The notes beneath the pieces were generated by a model that saw only the letters and a list, made by a program, of their open reading frames with translations, did no database searches and was not told the DNA's origin. From Kappaphycus alvarezii (Eukaryota; Rhodophyta; Florideophyceae; Gigartinales; Solieriaceae): DNA of 64,000 nucleotides. Made by a program: the position numbers and the translations under genes. Below are positions 1 to 10,800 of this stretch, piece after piece; the first letter of the stretch is position 1, and the number at the start of each line of letters is the position of its first letter. The DNA is taken from the NCBI GenBank assembly GCA_002205965.3, contig NADL03000650.1:372001-436000 (forward strand). The letters are read 5' to 3'.

Positions 1-235
1 GTCCGAATGGACGGAAACCAAGTGAGAATACCTTTGAAGCACAACAAGGGATCGTGCTTGGGTACGGGGAACCGACAAAAAGTGAATATTTCACCTCCAG
101 TTGCGATAAAGATGAGTTTGAAGTGACGTTGGGAAAAGAGCTAACAGAATCAGTCGAAGAAAAAATCTGAACTTCGCTTGCAACGATCCCGATTAATGTT
201 ACTGCAAAGGGGAGATAAGATCACTTTCACGGGTA
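1..235 (+). pseudogene. Possible Ty3/gypsy fragment (end of protease to pre-RT linker)
   Basis: Frame 1 opens with a short run containing DGNQVRIPL. This resembles DGRNVKIPL at the end of the aspartyl protease in the Ty3 element at 51.4-52.1 kb. A second frame then carries EYFTSSCD (the other copy has ESFTSSYD) and an acidic TESVEEKI stretch, like the linker before reverse transcriptase. The frame change and the TGA and TGA-like stops make this a decayed scrap. It runs on the plus strand, opposite to the element at 53 kb and to the adjacent solo LTR, so it is not simply the inside of that LTR's element. The matches are short and judged by eye, so chance similarity is possible. Confidence 0.3.
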
Positions 236-436
236 ACCTACGAGTACGTAGGCTCATGCGGATATCGTACCCAGGATATCAAAGAACGATACATAATAGC
301 AGAGGATGGCCGAAGGTGTGGTCTCATGGCGCATAACGCAATTATAAGTACTGAGCTTCCGGAGCAAAACGCCGTGGCTGCAGACTACTATCTTCTAATT
401 GCAGAGTCTACGACCTATGCTCAGGGAAATATGTAA
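197..436 (+). other. Open frame without ATG start, ended at the solo LTR edge
   Basis: A frame of 79 codons follows an in-frame TAA. It has several cysteines and a stretch reading EDGRRCGLMAHNAIIS. Its stop codon (434-436) is formed by the first bases of the LTR that starts at 432. Past the LTR the old frame would soon hit a stop anyway. I do not recognise the product. It may be an exon fragment, part of an older element, or a chance opening. Confidence 0.2.
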
Positions 437-638
437 AATAAATGCTTCATAGGGCAGAAGTTGACTTTCCGATTCTAAACTAATTGGGTCTGTAATTGAA
501 GTTATCACCCAACTTGCTTGCAATCTCATAGAGGAATCAACTTGCTCAGCATTTATGGATTTTTTTGGCTCAAGAAATATACAAAATACCACAAAATACG
601 TACAAATGAATTGTGTGAACGAGAATGGATCCCTGTCA
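432..638 (-). mobile_element. Solo LTR of the Ty3/gypsy family
   Basis: This 207-bp segment aligns along its length with the 5' LTR at 53656-53869. Shared words include AAGTTGACTTT, CAACTTGCT, CTCAGC, TACCACAAAAT and GTGAACGAGAA in the same order and spacing. It begins TG and ends CA. It is flanked by near-identical 5-bp direct repeats, AAATA (427-431) and AAATT (639-643), as expected for a target-site duplication. No primer-binding site or pol sequence adjoins it, so it is a solo LTR left by recombination. Orientation is the same as the 53.7-kb LTR. Confidence 0.72.
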
Positions 639-841
639 AAATTCATGACTAGCCCGAAGAAAATTTGCCCTAGTCGGTAACTTGTGCTATCCTTCTGATT
701 AACAGTGTCCATGTAAAGAATACAGTCAATAAATTTACGGAGGTAGCTTCTCCCATCATCTACATCTCGAAAAGGCGTAATCATTCCTGATTTTAGTGCC
801 TTCTCCATCTTGCGTGGGTGAAAACGTTGACCTTGGCCCAT
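639..841 (-). other. Unidentified short coding-like stretch
   Basis: The minus strand can read 68 codons from an ATG at 841 before entering the solo LTR; the frame then crosses the whole LTR, which inflates the apparent ORF to 148 aa. The N-terminal part contains RDVDDGRSYLRKFIDCILYM. It looks protein-like but matches nothing I know. It may be a fragment of another element cut by the LTR insertion. Confidence 0.18.
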
Positions 842-2800
842 AAATATTGAACCAGACAGACAAAACTGGTGTGAAAGGATCTTTCAAAACTGCGCTTTTT
901 TTGTTGTTCGGTCTTCAAGGGAGCGCTTAACCCCTAGAGAATTTTTCCGTCTCGGTACCTGAGACCATTTACCCCTTCGTCTTTTGTAACAGATTCAGTG
1001 TGACCTCCCACACCCAAGTATAGTGTCTTGCGTCTACTTATTAACTTATACATCAGTACCTGTACATATTCTCAAAAAATATCCTAAAACGTGATGATGC
1101 GTTAATCCCATGTATACATTTGTGTCTCAAGGTATCAGTTCTTCTACAGAAATATTAAAATTCGTAGTAGCCAATCGAAATGGACCTTTTCGTAATATAT
1201 ATATTCGATAAGGAAGGATGCAACAGATGGTTTCTATGTATGAAAGTAAGCAGTCTAAATTTATCTATTAAATACATTTTTAAGCTCTGACACTTCTGAT
1301 ACTTCAGGCAATTTTCACCTAAAGAATTGCATCGATAAATTCTGTGTAGTTTTGGTTTTTTGTACAGTGGTTATTATAGTTCTCATCTAAAGTCTTGTCT
1401 CATTGAAAGGTTTAAGTTGCAGAACTATTTCAAAGTCCAAAACAATCTAATTTTTCCACACAAAACAAATTTTACGTAACATTTGGTTAGTTTGTAGTTG
1501 CAATAATGTAACTTTGCACAAAAATATCTAAAACATCACATCCTCTCTACTGAAATATCAAAAAGACCTTATTATCAGAAAGAAATTTGCAGTCAGCGTT
1601 ACCATGAAATAAAATGTTAGCACGTCCGATCTTTTCTGATAAATTAAGGCGTAAAAGAGAGAACATTTGGTAATATTCTTCGGATTACTTCAATTTCTTC
1701 TCTATAAAATATGGCCATCCTTGGATAAAATAATTACTCATATAAATGTTTTATGGAAGGATTAAATATAATCTGGATATATATTGGATTATTTTTGGGT
1801 AGAGTGTTTACATGAAAAGTTGCAAAAATATTATCTTTTCGGTTGGAGTTTTTCCGCAATCAATTATGGAAGTTGGTAATTTAACAAAACAGGCTGTCGA
1901 GGTGAAATCAAGATAAGTATTTGAAGACTATTTATAGATCTTTTTGAATTGCTTCATTTAGTTTTCTGTCTACTTAATTTAACCTTTTAATTGTTTCTTA
2001 TAATAAATCACAAAGAGGAACAGACAAGGTTTATATTTTCCGAGAATACATATCCTTCCAATTAATATTTCGGGAGCCAAAATCTTGTCCCCAAACTTTA
2101 TTCTGTTGACATAAAACGCTGAAGTTCACTTAGTAGTTCAACTTTAGAAAAATTATCAATATAATAAGAAAATTATTTTAACTATTGAAGTACAACTCCT
2201 TTTTGGTGGTCTCTTGAAATGGCATTTGCGGGGCAGAATATAATTATGTAAGATAAGGGAGTACAATTCCAGGTTTTCTTTTCGTACAGTTAATGTTTTG
2301 CAGTTCTATATTAACCATTAGCAGTCTAGCTTCTGCTTCCTCCTTCATACTTGCGTAAAATGTTTCAACTGGTTAATGTCTCAGCATAATCGTAATTTTA
2401 GGCAAATTTTCAAGAAAAATAACTTATTGAATCACTTGGTTCCGTGGAAACGATATAAATCGCTAAGAGAACCTTTCCGAAATTATGTATGGATATGGGT
2501 TTCGAGAAAGTTCTACGAAGTTCTTAACATGCAAAATTTGATTTGAATGCTTCTTTTAATATTTTCCCTTTTCTATTTATGTTAAAACGCCGGAAAAGAG
2601 GGGATTTAATATTTTGCGCTCGTTAATATGCCTTTTAGTTTATTACTGATTTGGATATTTACCATTTCTTGTTGCTGCAAATATATTCACACAATTAAAA
2701 TAACTCTTTGATTATCTCTGCGAAAAATCGAAGTACTTAAAATGATATGTCTACCTCCAATTAATCTTATCTTCTGACAATTACTACTACTTTCACAGGG
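842..2800. other. AT-rich intergenic tract
   Basis: No ORF, structural RNA or repeat unit that I can support. The sequence is strongly AT-rich with many poly-A/T runs. Confidence 0.6.
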
Positions 2801-2805
2801 GTTTA

Positions 2806-2860
2806 AAAGCTTCCGAGTGATACAGGGTATCAAAGATACCCTGTATCACTCGGAAGCTTT
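2806..2860. repeat. Perfect 26-bp inverted repeat with 3-nt loop
   Basis: The arms at 2806-2831 and 2835-2860 are exact reverse complements, separated only by AAA. The inner part contains GATACAGGGTATC. No transposase or target duplication is visible beside it. Either RNA strand would form a stem of 26 pairs. A 14-base part of the right arm (TACCCTGTATCACT) recurs within the interspersed repeat near 12.19 kb. Confidence 0.9.
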
Positions 2861-3225
2861 AAGTCTGTAGGAGCATTATATCACCTCATACAACATTTTT
2901 CATGGATTGAGCCTTCAACGACCGAGAAATATAAACTAATTCATTGAACAATAAAACTTTTTTTCTGAAATAGTCATCTTTTTTATTATTCGTTCAAAAA
3001 TAAAGCCAGGGGATAGAAGGAGAGATGCATGGAGAGGTTTTCTCGACCTCTTTCTTTAGAATATTAAAATTTCGAGTTTTCTGAACCAATCAGAAACTAT
3101 TAGTCTTTATACCAGTAGACTTAATCAAATCCAAATGTTCATCCAGAAAATAAAAAAATTGATGCGCAATATGAGTCAAAAGTTTTCTTTACGAAAAGTA
3201 ACAGTAAGAAACGTACAAAAGTTTT

Positions 3226-3461
3226 CTGTGCACTTCAAAATTCATCACAAATATTGTAATATTTGTGTAAATGTATCTACTTATTTGTTTCTTTCCAATT
3301 GAAACAAAGATTTCGTCATCGATTTCGATTAATATACAACACCCTTAAATTATATTCATGATCAAATTTCTCGCACGCGAGATTTCATAACTCTGTGAAC
3401 TTCAAAATTCATGACAAATATTTTAATATTTGTGTAAATGTATCGACTTATTTGTTTCTTT
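3226..3461. repeat. Direct repeat pair of 69 bp
   Basis: Bases 3226-3294 and 3393-3461 differ at about four of 69 positions, a period of 167 bp. Each copy holds an AT-rich dyad; in the first the arms CACAAATATT and AATATTTGTG flank a 2-base loop (3246-3267). The high identity stands out against the decayed surroundings and implies a fairly recent local duplication. Confidence 0.82.
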
Positions 3462-3480
3462 ATTTCATAAATTTCATCCA

Positions 3481-3662
3481 GCTGTCAAAATGTGTGTCCG
3501 ATTTGAATTGATGAATCTCTCGTCATAGGACAAGACTAGCTCAAGGTAGCTAAGAAGGTGATCACCATGCAGCCGTCAAAATGTGTCTCCGATTTGCGAT
3601 GATGAATCTGTCGTCAAAGGACAAGAGTAGCTCACGGAAGCTAAGAAGATGTTCGGTAACAG
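3481..3662. repeat. Tandem duplication across the copia LTR edge
   Basis: Two units of about 91 bp start at 3481 and 3572 with GCTGTCAAAATGTGTGTCCG and its near copy. The unit includes about a dozen bases outside the inferred LTR plus the first roughly 75 bp of LTR. The duplication therefore arose after the element inserted. Confidence 0.75.
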
Positions 3663-3925
3663 GACAAGCTTATTAGGATTGTAGCTTCATGGTACTCCCT
3701 TCTGACATTTGCTATCCGCAGTAACTCATGTTTTTTTGTTTCTTATACCGACAGTAAGCGTCCAATTCGACTATCCTCACATTTAGCTCACCAGAATCTC
3801 GACCTATTGTCTCACAAGGCACTTTAGCTAGAAGGGTGTGAACGACACGTACTAATTACATTATCAGCGGGATTGGACTAGCTTATACAATGATTCAGAT
3901 CCCGGATAAAATCTTATTATCGACA
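3584..3925 (-). mobile_element. Ty1/copia 3' LTR
   Basis: About 342 bp aligning over its whole length with 7518-7863. Shared words include GCTAAGAAGA, ACAAGCTTATT, ATGGTACTCCCTTCTGA, AAGTAAGCGTCCA, ACTTTAGCTAGAAGGGTG and CAATGATTCAG. The outer boundary is placed at TG (plus strand) and the inner boundary at CA (3924-3925). The exact ends are inferred from where similarity stops. The copies have diverged, so the insertion is old. Confidence 0.8.
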
Positions 3926-4044
3926 TCCACCAATCTTCAAAGGCAAGAAGTCGTGGGACTATGGCTGTTGAACAATAGCGCCGTCAGTTCTTAAAACCCA
4001 CTACAAAAACGCAAGGTCTAGCGGGCAGTCGTCCATGAGACGGG

Positions 4045-5374
4045 TCATCGCTTCAAACTTTCCTTTATCAGGGCGTCTGCGAGAACATCGCCGCTGCGTA
4101 CCCAGCCTATGTCTGATACGTCTCCGTTTCCGTATGCTTCAGGTGCGTCTAAGAGATCGATTTTGAGCCTGTGTTCATTGGCCGATGAATTTTTATTAAT
4201 CAAATTTCGAACAAGCTTTCGGAATCCGTATGGAGATGCAACTGAGCGTTGCATCTCATGAGTTTCTTCAGATCATGGTGGACTGTGAACCCTCAATGAA
4301 GAGCATCAGCAACCGAATGAAATTAATAACCAGTACCGAACGAATAATGAGCTTAGACTTGTAACTAGAATAGTTACTCATGTTGAATTGACCAGTCTAT
4401 TCGCATAGTAAACCTAGAAATCTCAGTTTAAACTGCAATGATGGTGCATTTACAAATGAAGAGTCCAAGAATGCTTTGAGACGAAAAGATTGGCTGCCTA
4501 ACTTTTGGTGACGAAGACCGCGGCGAGGGTTTTACAGAAAATAACAGATAATAAATTCAGATCCAAGACATCCTTCCGGCTCCAATTCCCCTCGGTTACC
4601 TGAGTGGATAAGGTCTCGTCGGCGCAAGTATCTGGCTGGGTGATAGTAATACATGCAAGAGACTGTCTATGGGAGCAGAAAAATCGAAAGTAAAGTCCGT
4701 TGGTAACAGTTAAAGCAGTTTAGCATACTGTTCTGATGTTAATGATAACCGCTCTCACTTCTTTCAACATATATGTCAGAAAATGTGAAATCGTGGCGGT
4801 GGCGCGGCTTAAATTCAAATGTGGGCTATATAAGCCTGGATTTCTCATCAAAGTCTGCATTAACGGCGCATAAAGTATCTTCGACGCAGATTCCAGTAAC
4901 CACGCTTAGATTTACACGGATGTTCTTAAAAAAATACGAGAGATCACAAGAAGTCGGTGTCATCTGCAGGTCTGTATGTAGGTACCGTAAAAATTTTTCG
5001 TGCCAATATTCTCTACTCTCGGATAAACTGTGTAGGGGTTAAAGGAGATTCAAAAGTTAATTGAAACTTAGTTTAAGCCCACTACTTGGCTTGATGTAAA
5101 AATAACGCCACAATGCACGTGCCGACTAAAGATACGCCTGGGAGATGTCCTGAGCCCGAAGGCGCATCCTAAAAATGGCTGCCATGGTTATGAGGAGTAG
5201 GATAGATACTTTAGGCATTTTCAAGCTGTCGTTCACGAGGAGATCCTTCCAAGTGTCTAAATGACCTTGGAAAACAAAGAGAGCCTTGCAAATCTCTTCG
5301 TATGTACCCAAATTCTTCATCGAAAGAAAGAATCGGTCACCATTTATAGTGAGGCTTCGATCTGCAGCCTCCAC
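4045..5374 (-). pseudogene. Copia pol fragment: reverse transcriptase and RNase H
   Basis: Between 5374 and 5126 the minus strand reads a typical copia RT entry: VFQGHLDTWKDLLV (the 'vqGh.D' box), then RLRAQDISQAYL, which holds the first catalytic Asp region. Further down come REYWHEKFLRYLHTDLQM (the gdYWh box), VTGICVEDTLCAVNADF (the 'yvDD' region, here VEDT, so the active site is altered) and SSYKSKLIIRSVL (start of RNase H). The 4254-4045 stretch reads DVSDIGWVRSGDVLADALIK, the conserved copia RNase H end. Several stops interrupt the chain, so no protein is made. Reading these together is an eye alignment, but the order and spacing of boxes make the family call firm. Confidence 0.82.
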
Positions 5375-5569
5375 ATATTCGTCAAAATGATTTTAATTGT
5401 TCCCCATCGAAGCAGTCCATCCATTTCTTTCTGCTTTGCGGCATCCATTTTAGCTGCGTGGGCACGTGAGACGCCAGGGCGAAGGGCTTCCGTGACTATA
5501 ACACCAGGTGGGGCGAGGAACGGAACTGGTCACAGGCCTTCAAGAGGCTGTCTAGCTCTAGTTCGCAGA

Positions 5570-6000
5570 CTAGTCTAGGATACGAGAGAACTTGATATAT
5601 ATTGAAGTGTTTCGCTTCTCCATTTTAGCCAACAATATGTGTTTTCTGAGATTCTGACTACGGTGAAATGTCCTTCCCATAAACCAGAACTGTAGATTTA
5701 ACTCTTCGATAAACATAAAATGAATCACCTGGAGAGATAAGATATGCGTGGAGGGCTGAAGACCAGAGCAAATAGCCTCTTGCAAACGAAGTCGAGCTGA
5801 TAGAGAGGATATTTCTTGGCGCGCCGTCTGCAATGAGGCCATAAGATCGCGATGGGCGGGAGCTTTCATTTTGACCGCAGGGAAAGAGGGTAGTGAACCA
5901 GAAACAAGCAGTGAGGGTATGATAACATCTATACCATCGATACCTGCTGTATCGTTGATGGCTTTGAAAGCTGAACGAAGGCAAATATCACAGTTAATGG
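5570..6000 (-). pseudogene. Copia integrase C-terminal region (fragment)
   Basis: The minus strand has a stretch with LPSFPAVK in one frame, then APAHRDLMASLQTARQEISS, followed after a frame change by ISPGDSFYVYRR. In copia polyproteins of fungi and protists the integrase core is followed by a helical region and then a 'gd.V.vyre' box before RT, which fits both sequence and place. The catalytic core itself is not recognisable. Two overlapping minus frames (5570-5869 and 5658-5984) each carry part of it, showing at least one indel. Confidence 0.6.
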
Positions 6001-6399
6001 TCGGACGGTCGGTCAGAGTCTAAAAAGTACCACAAAGGCTCATGGTATCTCTCCCCGATAGCAATGGAGTTGTGACTCTCCGCGCCAGATAGTTACACTT
6101 CAATGCCGTGTAATAGCGTAACGCCTCGTTGAAACGTTGTAGTAGAAAAATTCCTGTGATCAGACCGAATTATGTTTGGAGAGCCGATATAAGAAGATGC
6201 CCAACCCTCAAGAAAGGATCCCAAATGTCACGGCCGGACTACTCTGCTGACTATTACAGCGTTCTGAAAACGTGCTTGGAAATCGACAATTTGTAGAAAG
6301 GGGTGCCCTCGGATCTACATAAGGTCGATGGAAACTTCGTTGTTGAACCAAATCTCATCAAAGGGGATGGATACTTGAAAGAGGTATGGTTTAGACTTG

Positions 6400-6850
6400 T
6401 ATGGATGGCTGGTAAAACATAGAGAGCCAATTCACTCTAGTGCACGACGGGTGTCCTCATTCTTTTCTTGCGGGAGAGATATTTTCAGAACGTTTTACAG
6501 ACTCGTCGCCTTGGTTTGGAAGAAAGGGAGGTGGAGCTTCTGTAGCTCGCTTTTAGTAGAACAGACAGATTTAGAACCCCACGTGACAAAAATGTGCCCA
6601 TTCTTCCGACATGTTTGTATATGCAAACCATCTCGGTGGTAATAGAGGATATATGCACATTCTAGGTAGCAAGACTCCCTTTTCCAAGTATATACAGCCC
6701 TGAAAGGAAAAGGATGTCAGAAGAGACAAATTCTATAGCCATCGGGATAAATGATGCTTCAAAATCAGGGACGCGGAAATCGATTGTGCCGAGGATTTCG
6801 CAGGATCCATTCCCGAAGACAATAGTAACGTGAGACGGCTTCAGGCGGAA
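6400..6850 (-). pseudogene. Copia protease region and pre-integrase remnant
   Basis: On the minus strand from about 6840 the frame reads TIVFGNGSCEILGTIDFRVP, the pattern after the active site of copia aspartyl proteases ('fG.g....lG...f..p'). It is followed by FIPMAIEFVSSDILFLSGLY, which matches the 'v..dvpfLlGld' strand. The catalytic DSG is not seen. Beyond this an RATEAPPPFFPNQGDESVKR-like run could be the decayed 'lH..f.Hps..rl..ll' pre-integrase box. Confidence 0.55.
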
Positions 6851-6959
6851 CTCCTAACAAAAGTTACGGCAGTAGGCTAATGATAGACGCTTAACAATAA
6901 AGGATAGAATAGTGGACTGGGGAATAAAGATCGATATCATATTAGATTCTTTGAGATCG

Positions 6960-7440
6960 TGGTTTGCGAGCTAGGGGGATAGTATTCGAGGGGAATCACA
7001 GGACTGAGTGGCCTCAAAGCAGATGTACTAGCCTCATCGTATACCTGTAGGTAAGTCTTTACATATCTCAGAACATTCTTCTCCAATGAACCCGAAAACT
7101 CTTCAAAATTTTTCCTGAAGTTGGTGCGAAAAGTTTAGACAGTCTCTCTATTTGTATGTCTGTGTTAGGCTGGTTCCTTCTCGGAAGCTGATCCTGCTTG
7201 TCAAAAATGGTACCTATATGGCTCCCTGCAGATGGCGTAGGTATCATATATTCGCCCCTCTTTATATCTTCATATCTTTCTCGGCCGCAACACATTCATC
7301 CCTGTTAGACTCATATAATGTCGCGCAAATGACACGTCGGGAGATGCGTCTATTAGTTGAGGACCGCGCCACAAAATCTGCTCGGACGGTCAAAAGTTGG
7401 CAGTTTGTCGGCCGACTCGGCTTGTACACTCTACTCTAAA
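6960..7440 (-). pseudogene. Probable gag end of the copia element
   Basis: Position between the 5' LTR and the protease remnant implies gag. The minus strand holds a run with EEFSGSLEKNVLRYVKTYLQ, followed by about 30 more sense codons. No zinc knuckle is visible. A 95-codon plus-strand ORF here (7152-7439) is taken as a shadow. Confidence 0.35.
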
Positions 7441-7517
7441 CCTGAAGATTTGTTTTAATTTAAAACCGGGTTACTGCTAATTTCTGCTCCTTTCGTTAGT
7501 TTTCGAATTTCTAAAAG

Positions 7518-7863
7518 TTTTCCCGAATGTCGTCGATGGATCTCTCGTCACAGCACAAGCGTAGATCACGGGAGCTAAGAAGACGTTCAGTAACAGAACA
7601 AGCTTATTGTGATGGTAACTTTATGGTACTCCCTTCTGAAACTTGTTATCTGCAGTGAAGCATCTTTTTTTTTGTTTCCTATACCGAAAGTAAGCGTCCA
7701 TTTCGATTATCCCCACATTGAGTTTACTAATACCTCGAGTTATTGCCTTACAAGCGACTTTAGCTAGAAGGGTGGGGAAGATAAATAATAATTATACTGC
7801 TGATGGGATTGGAGAAACAGATCCAATGATTCAGGTTTCAGATATAACCTTAGTACCGAAGCA
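7518..7863 (-). mobile_element. Ty1/copia 5' LTR
   Basis: Partner of the LTR at 3584-3925 (see there). The inner edge lies near 7518. I see no clear tRNA 3'-end complement next to it, so the primer-binding site is lost or diverged. The outer edge is placed at CA (7862-7863). Confidence 0.78.
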
Positions 7864-10800
7864 ACCATATATTTGAGAAATTGTTTCTGAATTAACTTAA
7901 AATACGAATTTGGAAATTCTTCCCCTAGTTTAGTTGAAAATGAACGGTGAAGAATGAATTTGGTTACGAAATTCGAATATCCGGAAATTCTTTCAAAATA
8001 GAACAGCATCGTATCTGAAGCAATTGTAAAGCCTTTCATTTCCTCAAATTTCTAAAACAAATGAATAATACCAATATTTTTAAAAAACTGTGCGAGTTTC
8101 TCATTTGAATATATCTGTTTAGTATGAGTAGCCCAGTATTCACCTACACCACAGGTTTGGTGCACATTGAGATCATCATGCGAAAAAAAGCCCTGCTGTT
8201 TCTTTAAATTTATGTCAATATTATTTGCATTGTCGAACAATTTTATAGTGAAACGCAGATGATATAAAATTTCAAATTACGCGCTTAGTATCATTTAACT
8301 CTTAAATAATCACCGACCTACTGAAAAAATGCTGTGGATTTATTTTTAGAAGCTATGAAACGAAACGCAAATTTATTCGAATTATATTCATTTACACATA
8401 GACTAATCATTTCTTTAAATAAAGATTGCGTCCAGAAATTTTGGAAATTTTCAAAATCTACAAGCAAGTTACATTTAATATTATTAAAAAAGATTGAATA
8501 ACTAATTAATCACAAATATATAAAGTGCAAAGGTATATCAATGATTCCTAGAAACGTATTGCCGAACTTCACTCGAGTTATTCCGTGAACGATCCCTCAG
8601 AGATGAAAGGTGGTTTTTATCAACTTCACTAGAATCATAATGAAAAAATCACTTCACTAATGCATTAATGATTGTTTATGATTTACAAATAATTCAATAT
8701 AGGGGATTTACCTTGGTTGAGAAGATTCAAGAAACCAATTCCAGAAATTACATATGTATATAATATGAATAAAAAAGGTTACGCTTTTTTATACAACCAT
8801 ATCAAGAAAGAAAAGTAGCGCCGTACTTTGCACCTCTGTGAAGACTGAAAAAAATTTTCCTCCAGATATGGTGGCGATGATATTATCCTGAAACCTGTCG
8901 AATTGGACGACAATACTCACAGGTTTAAAACAGAAATATGTGATTTTAGTCAGAAAAAACGTAGTATTGCTAAGAAGAAGTTCGTTTCATGATTAATTAG
9001 CGCAAAATGTACTCTAAATGTGTTCAAGTACCTTCAGTCTTGCGTACATTTTTATCAACGAAAACATATAAAAGAAGCAATAAATCATAAAGATTTACGC
9101 TGAAATAATCCCCGTTATAAATGTTTTTGAATAAAGATACTCGGGTTGGATACTGATGAGGTATTTCCAAATTTATAGTCTTCGGGCTGTAAAAGTAATG
9201 CTTTTGGTACTATTTCCGGAAAAATTCGTTAAAGAATTAAATAAGGGCACATGTACGATAAAAAAATATATTTACGGATAAAAAGCTTTGATGCAGACAC
9301 TGGCAAAAAATGAAAGGCACTAAGTGATTAAACTGAGGAGCGGATAAAATGACCATATTGATGTAGCTCACCAGGTAATTTTCGTATCCTGAGCCACTAA
9401 ATGACATATAATATACCTTGAAAAAAATTTTACAGACTGCAGCGAGTATTGATTATAGATACGGGAATGGTTTATCAATGCTGATACCAATAAATTACTT
9501 ACTCTGGAAAAGAAACGTATCGAAAAATATCAAAGATTCAAATGAATTCAATCACTCATCTGTATCTCTAGGAGCCCGAAATAGTGAAAAAGTCCTTGCA
9601 AATTTTAGTCTCTCTTAAAATAATTAATGAATTGGTCAAAGGATCACGTTTGCTGCCTTTAAAATGAGTTAGAGTTTAATTGTATTAAAAAAAATAATAT
9701 TTTACGTAGCAAATAGCCCAGAGCGTTTCTAAAGCGTGGTTAAAGACGGAATATTAACAGAAAGCAAAGAAATGTAGGTTCTGAAGCTACTTTAAAGTGT
9801 ACCTGAGGTAGCAATGTAATACAAGTTTACCACCTGTAATGAAAATCGAAATCTGTAACCCTACGTCCGGTATGCTACAGACAGAAAACTTTCGATATAT
9901 TTGGAGTTCGAATAGAACTTTCGACCTTATTGTTTAATTATTTTTCTGTAAGTAACCGAAAACTACTTCTTTTGGGCAAAAAAGGGCAAAATAGCTCATG
10001 AAAAACTTAAGAGAATCCTGCGACGAGAAGCTACATGCTAATTTTCATATTTACTCCTTAATTAGGCAAAATGAGACCAGTTTGAGCTAATGCAAAAAAA
10101 CTCATAATTCTTCATACTGAAACAGATATTCAATTATACCACTGATCTGGTAAAATTAAACCATGTAAAGATCTTTAAAAGAAAAATAATTTTCATTGGT
10201 GGTCTAATTCTGACAAAAACGGCACTGAGGAGTCACAATTAGAAGTTGAAAATCTTTCGAGCTCATCTGTTACCAATAGTCAACATTTCACGGATGACTT
10301 CTCTTTGAATTATGTTTAGATGGCGTAGAAGTTGACTTGCTTATGTACCTTCTACTTTGTAAGCGAGGAGGTTCGACGAAACGAAAGGTTTTTTGTGGCT
10401 TGCGAACTGAGACGAGAAAGCAGATATCCCTTGCAGGAAGTTTGTTATAGTAACTTTAAAAGTCCATTCAGATGATAACGTATAATTTATTCACTTATAT
10501 TCTAGAGTTTTTTCAAGAATAAGCTTTCAACGATTTCATTAAAGAGATATATCTACAACAGTGTAACCATAAAACCTACGTTATTGAACTCTGCAGCAAG
10601 CAAACTCGGAAAACGCATAAATACCTTCATTTGAGCTGATCGCAGTTCAGGAATGTTTCTCTTCTGTAAAACGTATTCTTAAATTATAACTCAGACCATA
10701 CGTAAAATTTAACCGAATATTTTACCTATTTAGCTGCCGTAAATAGAATTCTGTACAGAAATCAATTTCGACTCAAACACTCTACAAAATAGCGCCGAGG

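Larger units (their letters stand above)
3584..7863 (-). mobile_element. Degenerate Ty1/copia LTR retrotransposon
   Basis: Two related LTRs bracket about 3.6 kb whose minus strand carries fossils in copia order: gag-like region, protease, integrase end, reverse transcriptase and RNase H. Integrase before RT is the order that defines Ty1/copia. Every domain is broken by stops and frameshifts and the interior is short for the family, so deletions are likely. No target-site duplication is clear, partly because the low-coordinate edge was later tandemly duplicated. Confidence 0.82.

Noticed and set aside
3226-3662. CRISPR-like array from the spaced repeats
   Set aside because: Only two copies of each of two unrelated units, in a eukaryotic setting; simple duplications.
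5261-5578. 105-codon plus ORF
   Set aside because: Shadow of the copia RT and integrase remnants on the minus strand.
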